A stretch of 64,000 nucleotides of DNA, taken from assembly GCF_025147465.1 (NCBI RefSeq), contig NZ_JALXOZ010000006.1:1-64000 (forward strand), written 5' to 3'. The stretch is from Dermabacter sp. p3-SID358. GTDB lineage: Bacteria; Actinomycetota; Actinomycetes; Actinomycetales; Dermabacteraceae. The translations under genes and the position numbers were made by a program. Below the pieces are notes generated by a model. That model saw nothing but the letters and a program-made list of their open reading frames with translations, searched no databases and had not been told where the DNA came from. Below are positions 57,657-64,000 of this stretch, piece after piece. Position 1 is the stretch's first letter. The number at the start of each line of letters is the position of its first letter.

Positions 57657-57683
57657 ACACTTCTCAACTCTGGAGGATTTCTC

Positions 57684-58328
57684 ATGGATATCAATGTTGT
57701 TGGCCGCCAGATGGACGTCCCCGAACGTTTCCAGCGCCACCTCGAGGACAAGCTTGAAAAGGTCTCCCAGCTCGCGCAGGGTGTCATGCGGATCGACGTT
57801 GAAGTCTCGTCCGAAAAGAACCCACGCCGTAATGAAGAGAGCGAGCGCGTTGAGCTCACCGTCCATGATGATGGTCAAGTTATTCGCTCCGAGGCTCGCT
57901 CCGGAGATCTCTACTCGGCACTCGATCTTGCGCTTGCGAAGCTCCTCGAGCGCCTCCGCCGACTGGCCGACAGGCGAAAAGACCGCCACCGTGGTCGCTC
58001 CAAGGGGCACGGCGCCGACCCGGAGACACTTCGTAAAATGCAAGCCGACGCCGATCGCATCGAAGAACTTTTCGCCGAGGCCGAGTCGCGGCCGCATGAA
58101 GATAGCGCGGACCAGGTCGAAAGCTCAGCCGACAATGCTGCACCTGACTCGCCTATCGTGATTCGCGAAAAGAAGCACAAGGCGAAGCCCATGAGTATCG
58201 ACGACGCGCTCTACCAGATGGAACTCGTGGGACATGACTTTTATCTGTTCATCGACGAAGAGACCTCTAATCCGAAAGTGGTCTACCGCCGTAAGGGGTG
58301 GAACTACGGGGTTATCGAATTGGAATAA
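57684..58328 (+). CDS. hpf: Long-form ribosome hibernation promoting factor
   Basis: A 214-residue long HPF, dimerising 70S ribosomes into inactive 100S. The N-terminal S30AE domain (about 1-100) starts MDINVVGRQMDVPERFQRHL, and the C-terminal dimerisation domain contains SIDDALYQMELVGHDFYLF and VVYRRKGWNYGVIE. An Arg-rich and then acidic linker joins them. ATG 57684 follows TGGAGGATTTCTC. It lies between the comF-like gene and secA, as in mycobacteria. Confidence 0.93.
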   Translation: MDINVVGRQMDVPERFQRHLEDKLEKVSQLAQGVMRIDVEVSSEKNPRRNEESERVELTVHDDGQVIRSEARSGDLYSALDLALAKLLERLRRLADRRKDRHRGRSKGHGADPETLRKMQADADRIEELFAEAESRPHEDSADQVESSADNAAPDSPIVIREKKHKAKPMSIDDALYQMELVGHDFYLFIDEETSNPKVVYRRKGWNYGVIELE

Positions 58329-58391
58329 ATCCTCGCCCCTGTTAAATCCCCGTCTATCCAGGGGATTTGCCAGTGTGTGACGACTTCCTCT

Positions 58392-58428
58392 AGGGGGTCC
58401 GGGTGCTCAAGTAGCGCACGGACCCCCT
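58392..58428 (+). terminator. Hairpin terminator of hpf
   Basis: 10-bp inverted repeat (58392-58401 with 58419-58428) and 17-nt loop, followed by a short TTC. It separates hpf from secA. Confidence 0.6.
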
Positions 58429-58436
58429 TCGGCACG

Positions 58437-58442
58437 TAGACT
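58437..58442 (+). promoter_or_regulatory. Candidate -10 element of secA
   Basis: TAGACT after the hairpin and 93 nt before GTG 58535. No good -35 is visible because the hairpin occupies it. Confidence 0.35.
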
Positions 58443-58534
58443 GGCACGGTTCGCGCTGTTATCTGCAAGGAAACCGCGCTGTGAGTGTTCCGCACGCGAG
58501 CGTGCATGACGAGATCCTCTAAGGGAGTTTTCCA

Positions 58535-61324
58535 GTGGCCAAGCTTTTCGACGTCATCCTTCGTGCCGGTGAGGGCCGTGAACGCAAACGCCTAGCCGAC
58601 ATCGCACAACGCGTTGATGATATTGAGGACGGCTTCCTCGAGCTCTCCGATGACGAGCTTCGCGAAGAGACGGAAAAATTCAAGAAGCGTCTCGCCGACG
58701 GTGAAACGCTCGACGACATTCAGATCGAAGCTTTCGCTACGGTGCGTGAAGCTGCGCGCCGCACGCTTGGTCAGCGCGCCTATCCCGTTCAGCTCATGGG
58801 TGGCGCCGCGCTCCACCGCGGCGAAATCGCCGAAATGAAAACCGGCGAAGGCAAAACACTCGTGGCCACCCTCCCTGCCTACCTCAATGCACTCGCGGGC
58901 AAAGGCGTGCACATCGTGACGGTCAATGACTACCTCGCGAAATACCAGGGCGAGATCATGGGGCGCGTTTTCCGCATGCTCGGTCTCACGACCGGCGTGA
59001 TCGTGTCCGGGCAAGATCCCACGGAACGCCGCAAGCAGTACGCCGCAGATATCACCTACGGTACAAACAACGAATTTGGCTTCGATTACCTGCGCGACAA
59101 CATGGCGCATTCCGTGAACGACAAGGTTCAGCGTGGTCACTTCTTCGCGATCGTCGACGAGGTCGACTCGATCCTCATTGATGAGGCCCGCACGCCGCTC
59201 ATCATCTCGGGGCCGGCATCGGGAGACGTGAACAAGTGGTTCGCCGAGTTCGCACGTGTTGCAACGAAGCTCAAGCGCGACAGGGACTACGAAGTCGATG
59301 AGAAGAAGCGCACTGTCGGCATCCTTGAGCCGGGTATCGAGCTCGTCGAAGATCAGCTTGGCATCGACAATCTCTATGAGTCGCTCAACACCCCTCTCAT
59401 CGGCTTCCTCAATAACGCCATCAAGGCGAAGGAACTCTTCAAGCGCGACAAGGACTACGTCGTTATGAACGACGAGGTCATGATCGTTGATGAGCACACG
59501 GGCCGAATCCTTTCGGGTCGCCGCTATAACGAAGGCGTGCACCAGGCGATCGAAGCCAAGGAAGGGGTGGCGATCAAGGCCGAAAACCAGACGCTCGCGA
59601 CGATCACGCTCCAAAACTATTTCAAGCTCTACGAGAAGCTCGCGGGTATGACCGGTACCGCCGAAACTGAGGCTGCCGAGTTCATGGGAACCTACAAACT
59701 GGGAGTCGTGCCTATCCCCACGAACTTGCCACTCCAGCGCGTCGATCAGATGGATCAGATTTACCGCACTGAGAAGGCCAAGTACCGCGCTGTCGTTGCT
59801 GATATCGAGGAGCGTCACAAGAAGGGCCAGCCTGTCCTCGTCGGCACCGTGAGCGTGGAGAAGTCGGAATACCTCTCCTCGCTCCTCAAGAAAAAAGGGA
59901 TCCCCCATAACGTCCTCAACGCCAAGAACAACGAGGGCGAAGCTGCCGTCGTCGCCATGGCTGGCCGCAAGGGGGCCGTGACCGTCGCGACCAACATGGC
60001 CGGCCGCGGTACCGACATCATGCTCGGCGGCAACGTCGAGTTCATGGCGACCAAAGAGCTTGAAAAACGCGGGCTCGATGCCGAAGAGCAGCCCGAAGAG
60101 TACGAGGCTGCATGGGATGATGCGCTCGAAGCCGCACGTGAGCAGGTCTCGAAGGAGCACGACGAAGTCGTCGAGCTCGGCGGCCTTTACGTTCTCGGCA
60201 CCGAGCGTCACGAGTCGCGACGTATCGATAACCAGCTTCGCGGCCGTTCGGGGCGCCAAGGGGACCCGGGTGAATCCCGGTTCTACCTGTCGCTCCAAGA
60301 TGACCTCGTGCGTCGCTTTTCGCAGGGGCGCGCCGAACAAATCCTTGAACGTGGCGGTGTGGACGAAGACACCCCGCTTTCCGGACGCATCGTGACCGGC
60401 TCGATCCAGGGAGCCCAAAAACGCATCGAGGCGCAGAACTTCGAAATCCGCAAGAACGTGGTGAAATACGACGACGTGCTTACCAAACAGCGCGCCCGCG
60501 TCTACGAGGATCGCAATCGTATCCTCGAGGGCGAGGATCTCGAAGAGTCGATTACAAGCTACATCGACGATGTCGTGGGTGCGCTTGTTCGCAACGCTAC
60601 TGTTGGCAAGAGTGCTGAGGATTTCGAGCTCGACGAGCTGTGGGGCAGTCTCAAGGCTCTGTACCCCACGTCAATCACAGCCGAGGACGTTGTCGAGGAA
60701 GTTGGCGGCAAGGAGAACCTCACGCCCAAGCTTCTTGAGCGAGAGATTCGCTCGGATATCGCCCTTGCGTACGAAAAACGCGAGGATGAGCTTGGCGAGG
60801 CAGCCATGCGTCAGCTTGAACGCCGCGTTCTCCTTTCGGTGATTGACCGCCGCTGGCGTGAGCACCTCTATGAGATGGACTACCTCAAAGAAGGCATCGG
60901 TTTGCGTGCGATGGCGCAGCGCGATCCGGTTGTGGAATACGCGCGAGAAGGCTTCCTGATGTACAACGACATGGTCGCGGGCATCAAGGAAGACGTCGTG
61001 GGATACCTTTTCAACCTCGAGGTCAAGGTGCAGGAGACGCCAAGCAAGGGACAGGCTCCCGAGAGCGTGGCGAAACTCGTACGTGAGGCTGCCGCGAAGG
61101 CGAAGAGCGTGTCGAACAAGACAGAAGCGGACACCGAGTCAACGAGCGAAGATTCGAGGGCCGAGGGCGTCGAGATTTCCGCCAAGGGCCTTGGCGATGG
61201 ACCCAAGGTGGAGGAGCTCTCGTATAGTTCCTCGGACGGTGAAGCGGCTTCTGAGCGCCCGCTTTCTCGCGCGGAGCGCCGCCGCAAGGAACGCGAGGAC
61301 CGCAAGCGCGCGAAGAAGGACTGA
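58535..61324 (+). CDS. secA: Preprotein translocase ATPase SecA
   Basis: A 929-residue SecA1 driving protein export through SecYEG. Motifs: Walker A MKTGEGKT (101-108), [24 protein letters not shown] (Walker B), [23 protein letters not shown] and [15 protein letters not shown]. The last about 90 residues are charged and contain no zinc-binding Cys motif, ending in basic [20 protein letters not shown] sequence. GTG 58535 follows AAGGGAGTTTTCCA. It is an essential housekeeping gene. Confidence 0.97.
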   Translation: MAKLFDVILRAGEGRERKRLADIAQRVDDIEDGFLELSDDELREETEKFKKRLADGETLDDIQIEAFATVREAARRTLGQRAYPVQLMGGAALHRGEIAEMKTGEGKTLVATLPAYLNALAGKGVHIVTVNDYLAKYQGEIMGRVFRMLGLTTGVIVSGQDPTERRKQYAADITYGTNNEFGFDYLRDNMAHSVNDKVQRGHFFAIVDEVDSILIDEARTPLIISGPASGDVNKWFAEFARVATKLKRDRDYEVDEKKRTVGILEPGIELVEDQLGIDNLYESLNTPLIGFLNNAIKAKELFKRDKDYVVMNDEVMIVDEHTGRILSGRRYNEGVHQAIEAKEGVAIKAENQTLATITLQNYFKLYEKLAGMTGTAETEAAEFMGTYKLGVVPIPTNLPLQRVDQMDQIYRTEKAKYRAVVADIEERHKKGQPVLVGTVSVEKSEYLSSLLKKKGIPHNVLNAKNNEGEAAVVAMAGRKGAVTVATNMAGRGTDIMLGGNVEFMATKELEKRGLDAEEQPEEYEAAWDDALEAAREQVSKEHDEVVELGGLYVLGTERHESRRIDNQLRGRSGRQGDPGESRFYLSLQDDLVRRFSQGRAEQILERGGVDEDTPLSGRIVTGSIQGAQKRIEAQNFEIRKNVVKYDDVLTKQRARVYEDRNRILEGEDLEESITSYIDDVVGALVRNATVGKSAEDFELDELWGSLKALYPTSITAEDVVEEVGGKENLTPKLLEREIRSDIALAYEKREDELGEAAMRQLERRVLLSVIDRRWREHLYEMDYLKEGIGLRAMAQRDPVVEYAREGFLMYNDMVAGIKEDVVGYLFNLEVKVQETPSKGQAPESVAKLVREAAAKAKSVSNKTEADTESTSEDSRAEGVEISAKGLGDGPKVEELSYSSSDGEAASERPLSRAERRRKEREDRKRAKKD

Positions 61325-61349
61325 GCGTCCGATTCCTGTGAAAGGTGGG

Positions 61350-61739
61350 TTAGCCGAGTTCGAGAGCTGTGATCTTCCAACCCGAGCGCTTCTTTTCCCA
61401 CCGCATGCACACGAAGCGGGCGCGTAGCGAATCGCGCACGACGGAGTTTGCCTCGATTACCTCGTCGTTGACCCGGCAAATGTGGACACCGCCAACGCTC
61501 ACGCGTGGAGCAACTTTGATCCCCGCGTTTCGCCTGTATGCATTTACGCATGAAACGCGCTTCGCAAAGCTTTCTTGTTCTTGCGGGACGAGCACCTTAC
61601 TGAGGGATGTGGGCGGTCGAAAGCCGTTGAGGATTTCGAGTGCTTGGCGCGACACTGCCTCGACGATTCTGCGGGCTTTTTCGTCGCTATCGAAGAACGT
61701 TGAGGGGCGCGCAGGTGAGGGATGGGCGTTATTGGACAT
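61350..61739 (-). CDS. Rv3235-family (DUF6459) protein
   Basis: A 129-residue conserved actinobacterial protein resembling the Rv3235/DUF6459 family. The helix AVSRQALEILNGFRPPTSLS and the strands VGGVHICRVND and RFVCMRWEKKRSGWKITALE fit. No signal peptide is apparent. It is convergent with secA and 33 nt from the LysM gene, in the same direction. Function unknown. Confidence 0.78.
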   Translation of the reverse strand: MSNNAHPSPARPSTFFDSDEKARRIVEAVSRQALEILNGFRPPTSLSKVLVPQEQESFAKRVSCVNAYRRNAGIKVAPRVSVGGVHICRVNDEVIEANSVVRDSLRARFVCMRWEKKRSGWKITALELG

Positions 61740-61772
61740 GACGTAAATCTTTCTTTGTGGCGGGGCTGGAAT

Positions 61773-62729
61773 CTAGAGATGAAAGGTTTGGCCGGGGAAG
61801 ATGAGGTCGACGTCGTCGATCTCGGGGTTGAGGGCGGCGATCCTGTCGATTTCTCGCACGATCGCTCCGTTCGTGGGGTGCTCGCCATTGACCTGGGCGA
61901 GGTGACGCTTGGCTATGGACCAGAGGGTGTCGCCGGACTTCACGGTGTAGGTGTCGTTCGAGTGCAGGCTGGCGGATTTGTGCGTCTTAGGCGCCGCCTT
62001 TTCGGCGTGGGGTCGAGAGGGAGCGGGATGAGAGGGGCCTTCCAGCGAGGGTAGCGCTTCCGAGACCCCTGAGAATGCGATCGTGTACGAAGGCTCTTGC
62101 TCAGCCTTGGCCTTAAGTGAGGGGATCGTGCTCTTTTCTGTATCGCCATTCCCGGGCGCCCACCCGAGAGTCGTGACGTGCGAAAGTGCAACGCCTTTGT
62201 CGACCCCTGCCGACTCAGTGCCTTTTTCGAGCCCATCTGATCCCTCCGATGAGCTCGTCACTTCTGTGACTGCGGCCAGTGCCGGGGCGCCTTCGGCAAA
62301 GGCGCGAGAAGGATTTCCAAGTGAAATCGCTGTGACTGAAACGCCGAGTGCAACGACAGCGAAGCGGGCAGCTCGAGGTGACCAGAGGCGCAACGCTTTG
62401 AGCGCAAGAATTCGGCGGGAGGAGCAATGAGGTGAGGAAACGGCGCACCAGATAAGCATCCAGGTCACGCTGAGGTGCGCAGTGAGTGCGGCAAAGCCGC
62501 CCGCACCGAGGGTGAGGACGGCGAGCGCGAATCTCCGAGTCCCTCCACTCGCATGGGCGCTTTGGAAGGAGTAGAAGAGAGCGATCGCAGCGGCGATGCA
62601 TACCATGAGCCACGCGAAAGCCTTCGCGAGTGAGCGGTACTTCCTGATCGCTAGAGGCGTGTGCCCCGATTGGGCGTCATGAGCTGGTCTTTCTGCACGG
62701 TGGCTGTGCGTGATTGCTGTTGTCGTCAT
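61773..62729 (-). CDS. LysM-domain membrane protein
   Basis: A 318-residue protein with three hydrophobic segments (about 38-58, 70-100 and 125-145), then a Ser/Glu/Pro-rich extracellular linker and a C-terminal LysM domain: YTVKSGDTLWSIAKRHL through LNPEIDDVDLIFPGQTFHL. LysM binds peptidoglycan. ATG 62729 has a strong AAGGGGGAAAT site; an in-frame ATG at 62858 has none. Next to a BldC-like gene and an uncharacterised gene in the divergent direction. Proposed role: wall-associated accessory factor. Confidence 0.85.
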   Translation of the reverse strand: MTTTAITHSHRAERPAHDAQSGHTPLAIRKYRSLAKAFAWLMVCIAAAIALFYSFQSAHASGGTRRFALAVLTLGAGGFAALTAHLSVTWMLIWCAVSSPHCSSRRILALKALRLWSPRAARFAVVALGVSVTAISLGNPSRAFAEGAPALAAVTEVTSSSEGSDGLEKGTESAGVDKGVALSHVTTLGWAPGNGDTEKSTIPSLKAKAEQEPSYTIAFSGVSEALPSLEGPSHPAPSRPHAEKAAPKTHKSASLHSNDTYTVKSGDTLWSIAKRHLAQVNGEHPTNGAIVREIDRIAALNPEIDDVDLIFPGQTFHL

Positions 62730-62826
62730 ATTTCCCCCTTGATCGTTGGCGCGGTGTAGCTGCAGAAAGTCTCGGGCAGCTCGCCCTAGCGCCAGCGAAC
62801 CTGCATCTGTTGGAACTTCCAATTCG

Positions 62827-62866
62827 TTTGATGCAGTTTGATGAACTGTGATGTTCATTGGTGATG
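62827..62866 (+). repeat. Phased TGATG direct repeats
   Basis: TGATG occurs at 62829, 62839, 62849 and 62862 (spacing 10, 10 and 13), the first two inside TTTGATG. They lie in the divergent gap between the LysM gene and the next gene (62730-62926), on about one face of the helix. BldC-type regulators bind direct repeats side by side; a BldC-like gene is nearby. The site is a candidate operator. Confidence 0.45.
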
Positions 62867-62926
62867 TTATAGGCGTTTTTGTGTGCACGCAAGAGGCTGA
62901 GAAAAATTCTTGGGTAGCTTGTCGGT

Positions 62927-63466
62927 ATGAGCGCCTATGACCGCCTTGAAGATCTTGATCGCTGGCTCCAACGCGAACGCCTCGAGCGTATTCGTGAGGA
63001 CGCCCACGAACTTGCCGACGCGGAACGCGCGGAAGTAGAACTCCTAGACCGAATCGCGGGTGCGGTCGATGCGGCCTTGACCGTCTGTCTCCTATCCGGT
63101 CGGGCGTACGAAGGGCATGCACGTCGGGTCGGTCGCGACTGGGTCGAACTTGACGTGCTTCATCCCGCGAGAAGGATCATCGTTAATGCTCAGAAGGTCG
63201 CCTGGTTGAGTGGGGGGCTTGGCAAAGTAAAACCCGGCGACGACAGTCGCCCTCGGCTGCCAATGCGCAGTGCGGTTCAAGCGATTGCTGAAACTGGGCG
63301 CCGAGCAGTCATCGTGACGGTGGCGGGGGACATTTCGGGGGTGGTTACGCGGGTCTTTGCGGATCACCTTGAGTTGAGGGCGGCAAAAGGGGCCGACGTC
63401 TGCGAATCTATGCGAGAACTTATCTCGGTGCCTTACTCCTCGATCGAAGCAATGTGGGTCGTGTGA
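62927..63466 (+). CDS. Conserved protein with paired beta-barrel-like segments
   Basis: A 179-residue protein. A charged helical N-terminus (about 1-45) precedes two similar beta-strand segments, VCLLSGRAYEGHARRVGRDW (about 52-71) and VTVAGDISGVVTRVFADHLE (about 128-147), an Sm-like pattern shared by uncharacterised actinobacterial proteins. TAGCTT (62915-62920) is 6 nt before the ATG with no ribosome site, so translation is probably leaderless. A BldC-like gene is convergent, 5 nt away. No function known. Confidence 0.75.
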   Translation: MSAYDRLEDLDRWLQRERLERIREDAHELADAERAEVELLDRIAGAVDAALTVCLLSGRAYEGHARRVGRDWVELDVLHPARRIIVNAQKVAWLSGGLGKVKPGDDSRPRLPMRSAVQAIAETGRRAVIVTVAGDISGVVTRVFADHLELRAAKGADVCESMRELISVPYSSIEAMWVV

Positions 63467-63471
63467 CGAAT

Positions 63472-63705
63472 TTAGCGCGCCCGCTCCGAGGGGCGCGCGC
63501 TGTTGTTAGCCAGGATTTCGGCTTCGGTTTCGGCGTAGGCGCGATCAACGAACGCCCTCAGCTCAGCTTCCTCCACGCGCCATTGGCCGCGACCGCCGAG
63601 TTTTATCGCGCGCAGGCTCCCACTGCGCACGAGTGAATAGGCTTGCGGCTTCTCGATCGCGAGGATCTCGCATACCTCGTCGAGCGTGTAGAAGTGCATG
63701 GGCAT
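63472..63705 (-). CDS. BldC-like MerR-type DNA-binding protein
   Basis: A 77-residue helix-turn-helix protein of the excisionase/BldC family: YTLDEVCEILAIEKPQAYSL (helix-turn-helix) and GRGQWRVEEAELRAFVDRAY (wing and second helix). GAGGAG precedes the ATG. Like BldC it has no effector domain. It may control the flanking genes and the TGATG repeats about 600 bp away. Confidence 0.85.
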   Translation of the reverse strand: MPMHFYTLDEVCEILAIEKPQAYSLVRSGSLRAIKLGGRGQWRVEEAELRAFVDRAYAETEAEILANNSARPSERAR

Positions 63706-63768
63706 GATGCTCCTCAGTCAACTTGGCTCACTCCATTTTCGCATGAATGAACGCCGGTGAGGGGGCCG

Positions 63769-63809
63769 TGTGGACAATGGTCTCCGGTCTCGTGCGAATA
63801 TTATCCACA
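63769..63809. promoter_or_regulatory. Two inverted DnaA boxes
   Basis: TGTGGACAA (63769-63777, minus-strand TTGTCCACA) and TTATCCACA (63801-63809) are perfect DnaA boxes of the actinobacterial and classical kind, in inverted orientation with 23 nt between. GCGAATATT occurs next to the second box (63795-63803) and again at 63874-63882. The gap 63706-63889 holds no gene. Could be a DnaA-controlled promoter or a titration site. Confidence 0.6.
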
Positions 63810-63889
63810 TTTGCGTAATCGGCTCGCGAACTGCCATGACTATCGTTATGCTCAAGGTGAACTGAGTCGTTCGCGAATATTGGGGGGCA

Positions 63890-64000
63890 ATGGGGGAGAG
63901 GGCGCGCTTTCGGCGCATGAGGAAAAATCCGTACCGCGATACTCGACTACTGACGGGGGCGGCACTCGTGCTCGGCAGCACACTCGTGGGAGGCTTCGCT
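63890..64000 (+). CDS. Probable SAF-domain protein, 5' end only
   Basis: The frame from ATG 63890 stays open to the window edge (37 codons). GGGGGG lies directly ahead of the ATG. The start MGERARFRRMRKNPYRDTR is followed by a hydrophobic helix LLTGAALVLGSTLVGGFA, the pattern of SAF-domain (CpaB-like) proteins of actinobacteria; the SAF domain itself lies beyond the window. The call depends on position next to a BldC-like gene and on the N-terminal pattern. Confidence 0.55.
   Translation, partial: MGERARFRRMRKNPYRDTRLLTGAALVLGSTLVGGFA

Noticed and set aside
57613..58161. Possible leader peptide using the strong SD at 57607
   Set aside because: GTG 57613 overlaps the SD and the next in-frame ATG (57643) is 30 nt away; the frame then runs through hpf.
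58592..60418. Minus-strand frame over secA
   Set aside because: Antisense shadow of secA.
62730..62858. LysM start at ATG 62858
   Set aside because: No ribosome site there, while ATG 62729 has AAGGGGGAAAT; the upstream stretch holds operator-like repeats.

Overview
The window looks like a stretch of chromosome from a high-GC Actinomycetota bacterium, most likely Micrococcales and possibly near Dermabacteraceae (the family is inference; the phylum is well supported). The phylum is shown by a whiB2-type gene, the mtrA-mtrB-lpqB operon, DUF3499 and DUF5719 genes, an acyl-CoA carboxylase epsilon subunit, long HPF next to secA1, abundant GTG starts, many GTGA/ATGA start-stop overlaps and several leaderless-looking starts. 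No phage, transposon, CRISPR array, rRNA operon or plasmid module was seen. Gene density is high and the genes look chromosomal and vertically inherited.

Layout. 1-3.1 kb: tRNA-Tyr, tRNA-Thr, tRNA-Met, rpmG, a HadA/HadB-like dehydratase pair and murB. 3.1-7.5 kb: glyA-folD (one-carbon metabolism), an exonuclease III and manC (GDP-mannose). 7.6-19.4 kb: a nucleoside uptake and salvage region with a PnrA/BMP lipoprotein, an ABC ATPase, two permeases, cdd, deoA, a uridine-kinase/NUDIX fusion, deoC, a phosphopentomutase-like gene and a purine nucleoside phosphorylase. 19.4-26.4 kb: biotin-dependent acyl-CoA carboxylase (alpha, beta and epsilon subunits) with maf, a DUF885 gene and a divergent birA. 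26.5-31.5 kb: an adenylate cyclase, a two-component system, purK and purE. 31.6-44.3 kb: cell-wall polysaccharide genes, namely DUF2304 plus a polyprenyl-phosphate glycosyltransferase, an LCP ligase, a dehydratase-like/GT2 fusion, a second GT2, glf, glfT2, a two-gene ABC exporter, and a TIGR03089 plus FolC-like pair. 44.5-52.6 kb: whiB2, a very large GT2-like membrane protein, DUF5719, a degenerate metallopeptidase-like gene, DUF3499 and a phosphomannomutase/Trm112 fusion. 52.7-61.3 kb: mtrA, mtrB, lpqB, comF-like, hpf and secA. 61.3-64 kb: an Rv3235-family gene, a LysM membrane protein, an uncharacterised two-segment protein, a BldC-like regulator and the start of a probable SAF-domain gene.

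How the parts fit. Glf supplies UDP-galactofuranose. The GT2 fusion (GlfT1-like) and GlfT2 build a galactofuranan on a lipid carrier, the ABC pair exports it, and the LCP protein probably attaches it to peptidoglycan made with MurB. The DUF2304/GT2 pair probably makes a polyprenyl-phosphate sugar for decorating the polymer outside the membrane. ManC and ManB make GDP-mannose. The nucleoside region imports nucleosides and degrades them to bases and pentose phosphates.

Most unusual items: (1) a 13-nt perfect complement of the 16S rRNA 3' tail in the hpf leader, too far from the start codon to act as its ribosome site; (2) an epimerase/GT2 fusion whose epimerase half has lost the catalytic Tyr and Lys; (3) phased TGATG direct repeats near a BldC-like gene; (4) two inverted perfect DnaA boxes at the right edge; (5) uridine kinase/NUDIX and phosphomannomutase/Trm112 fusions; (6) a FolC-like ligase with altered motifs beside the galactan exporter.
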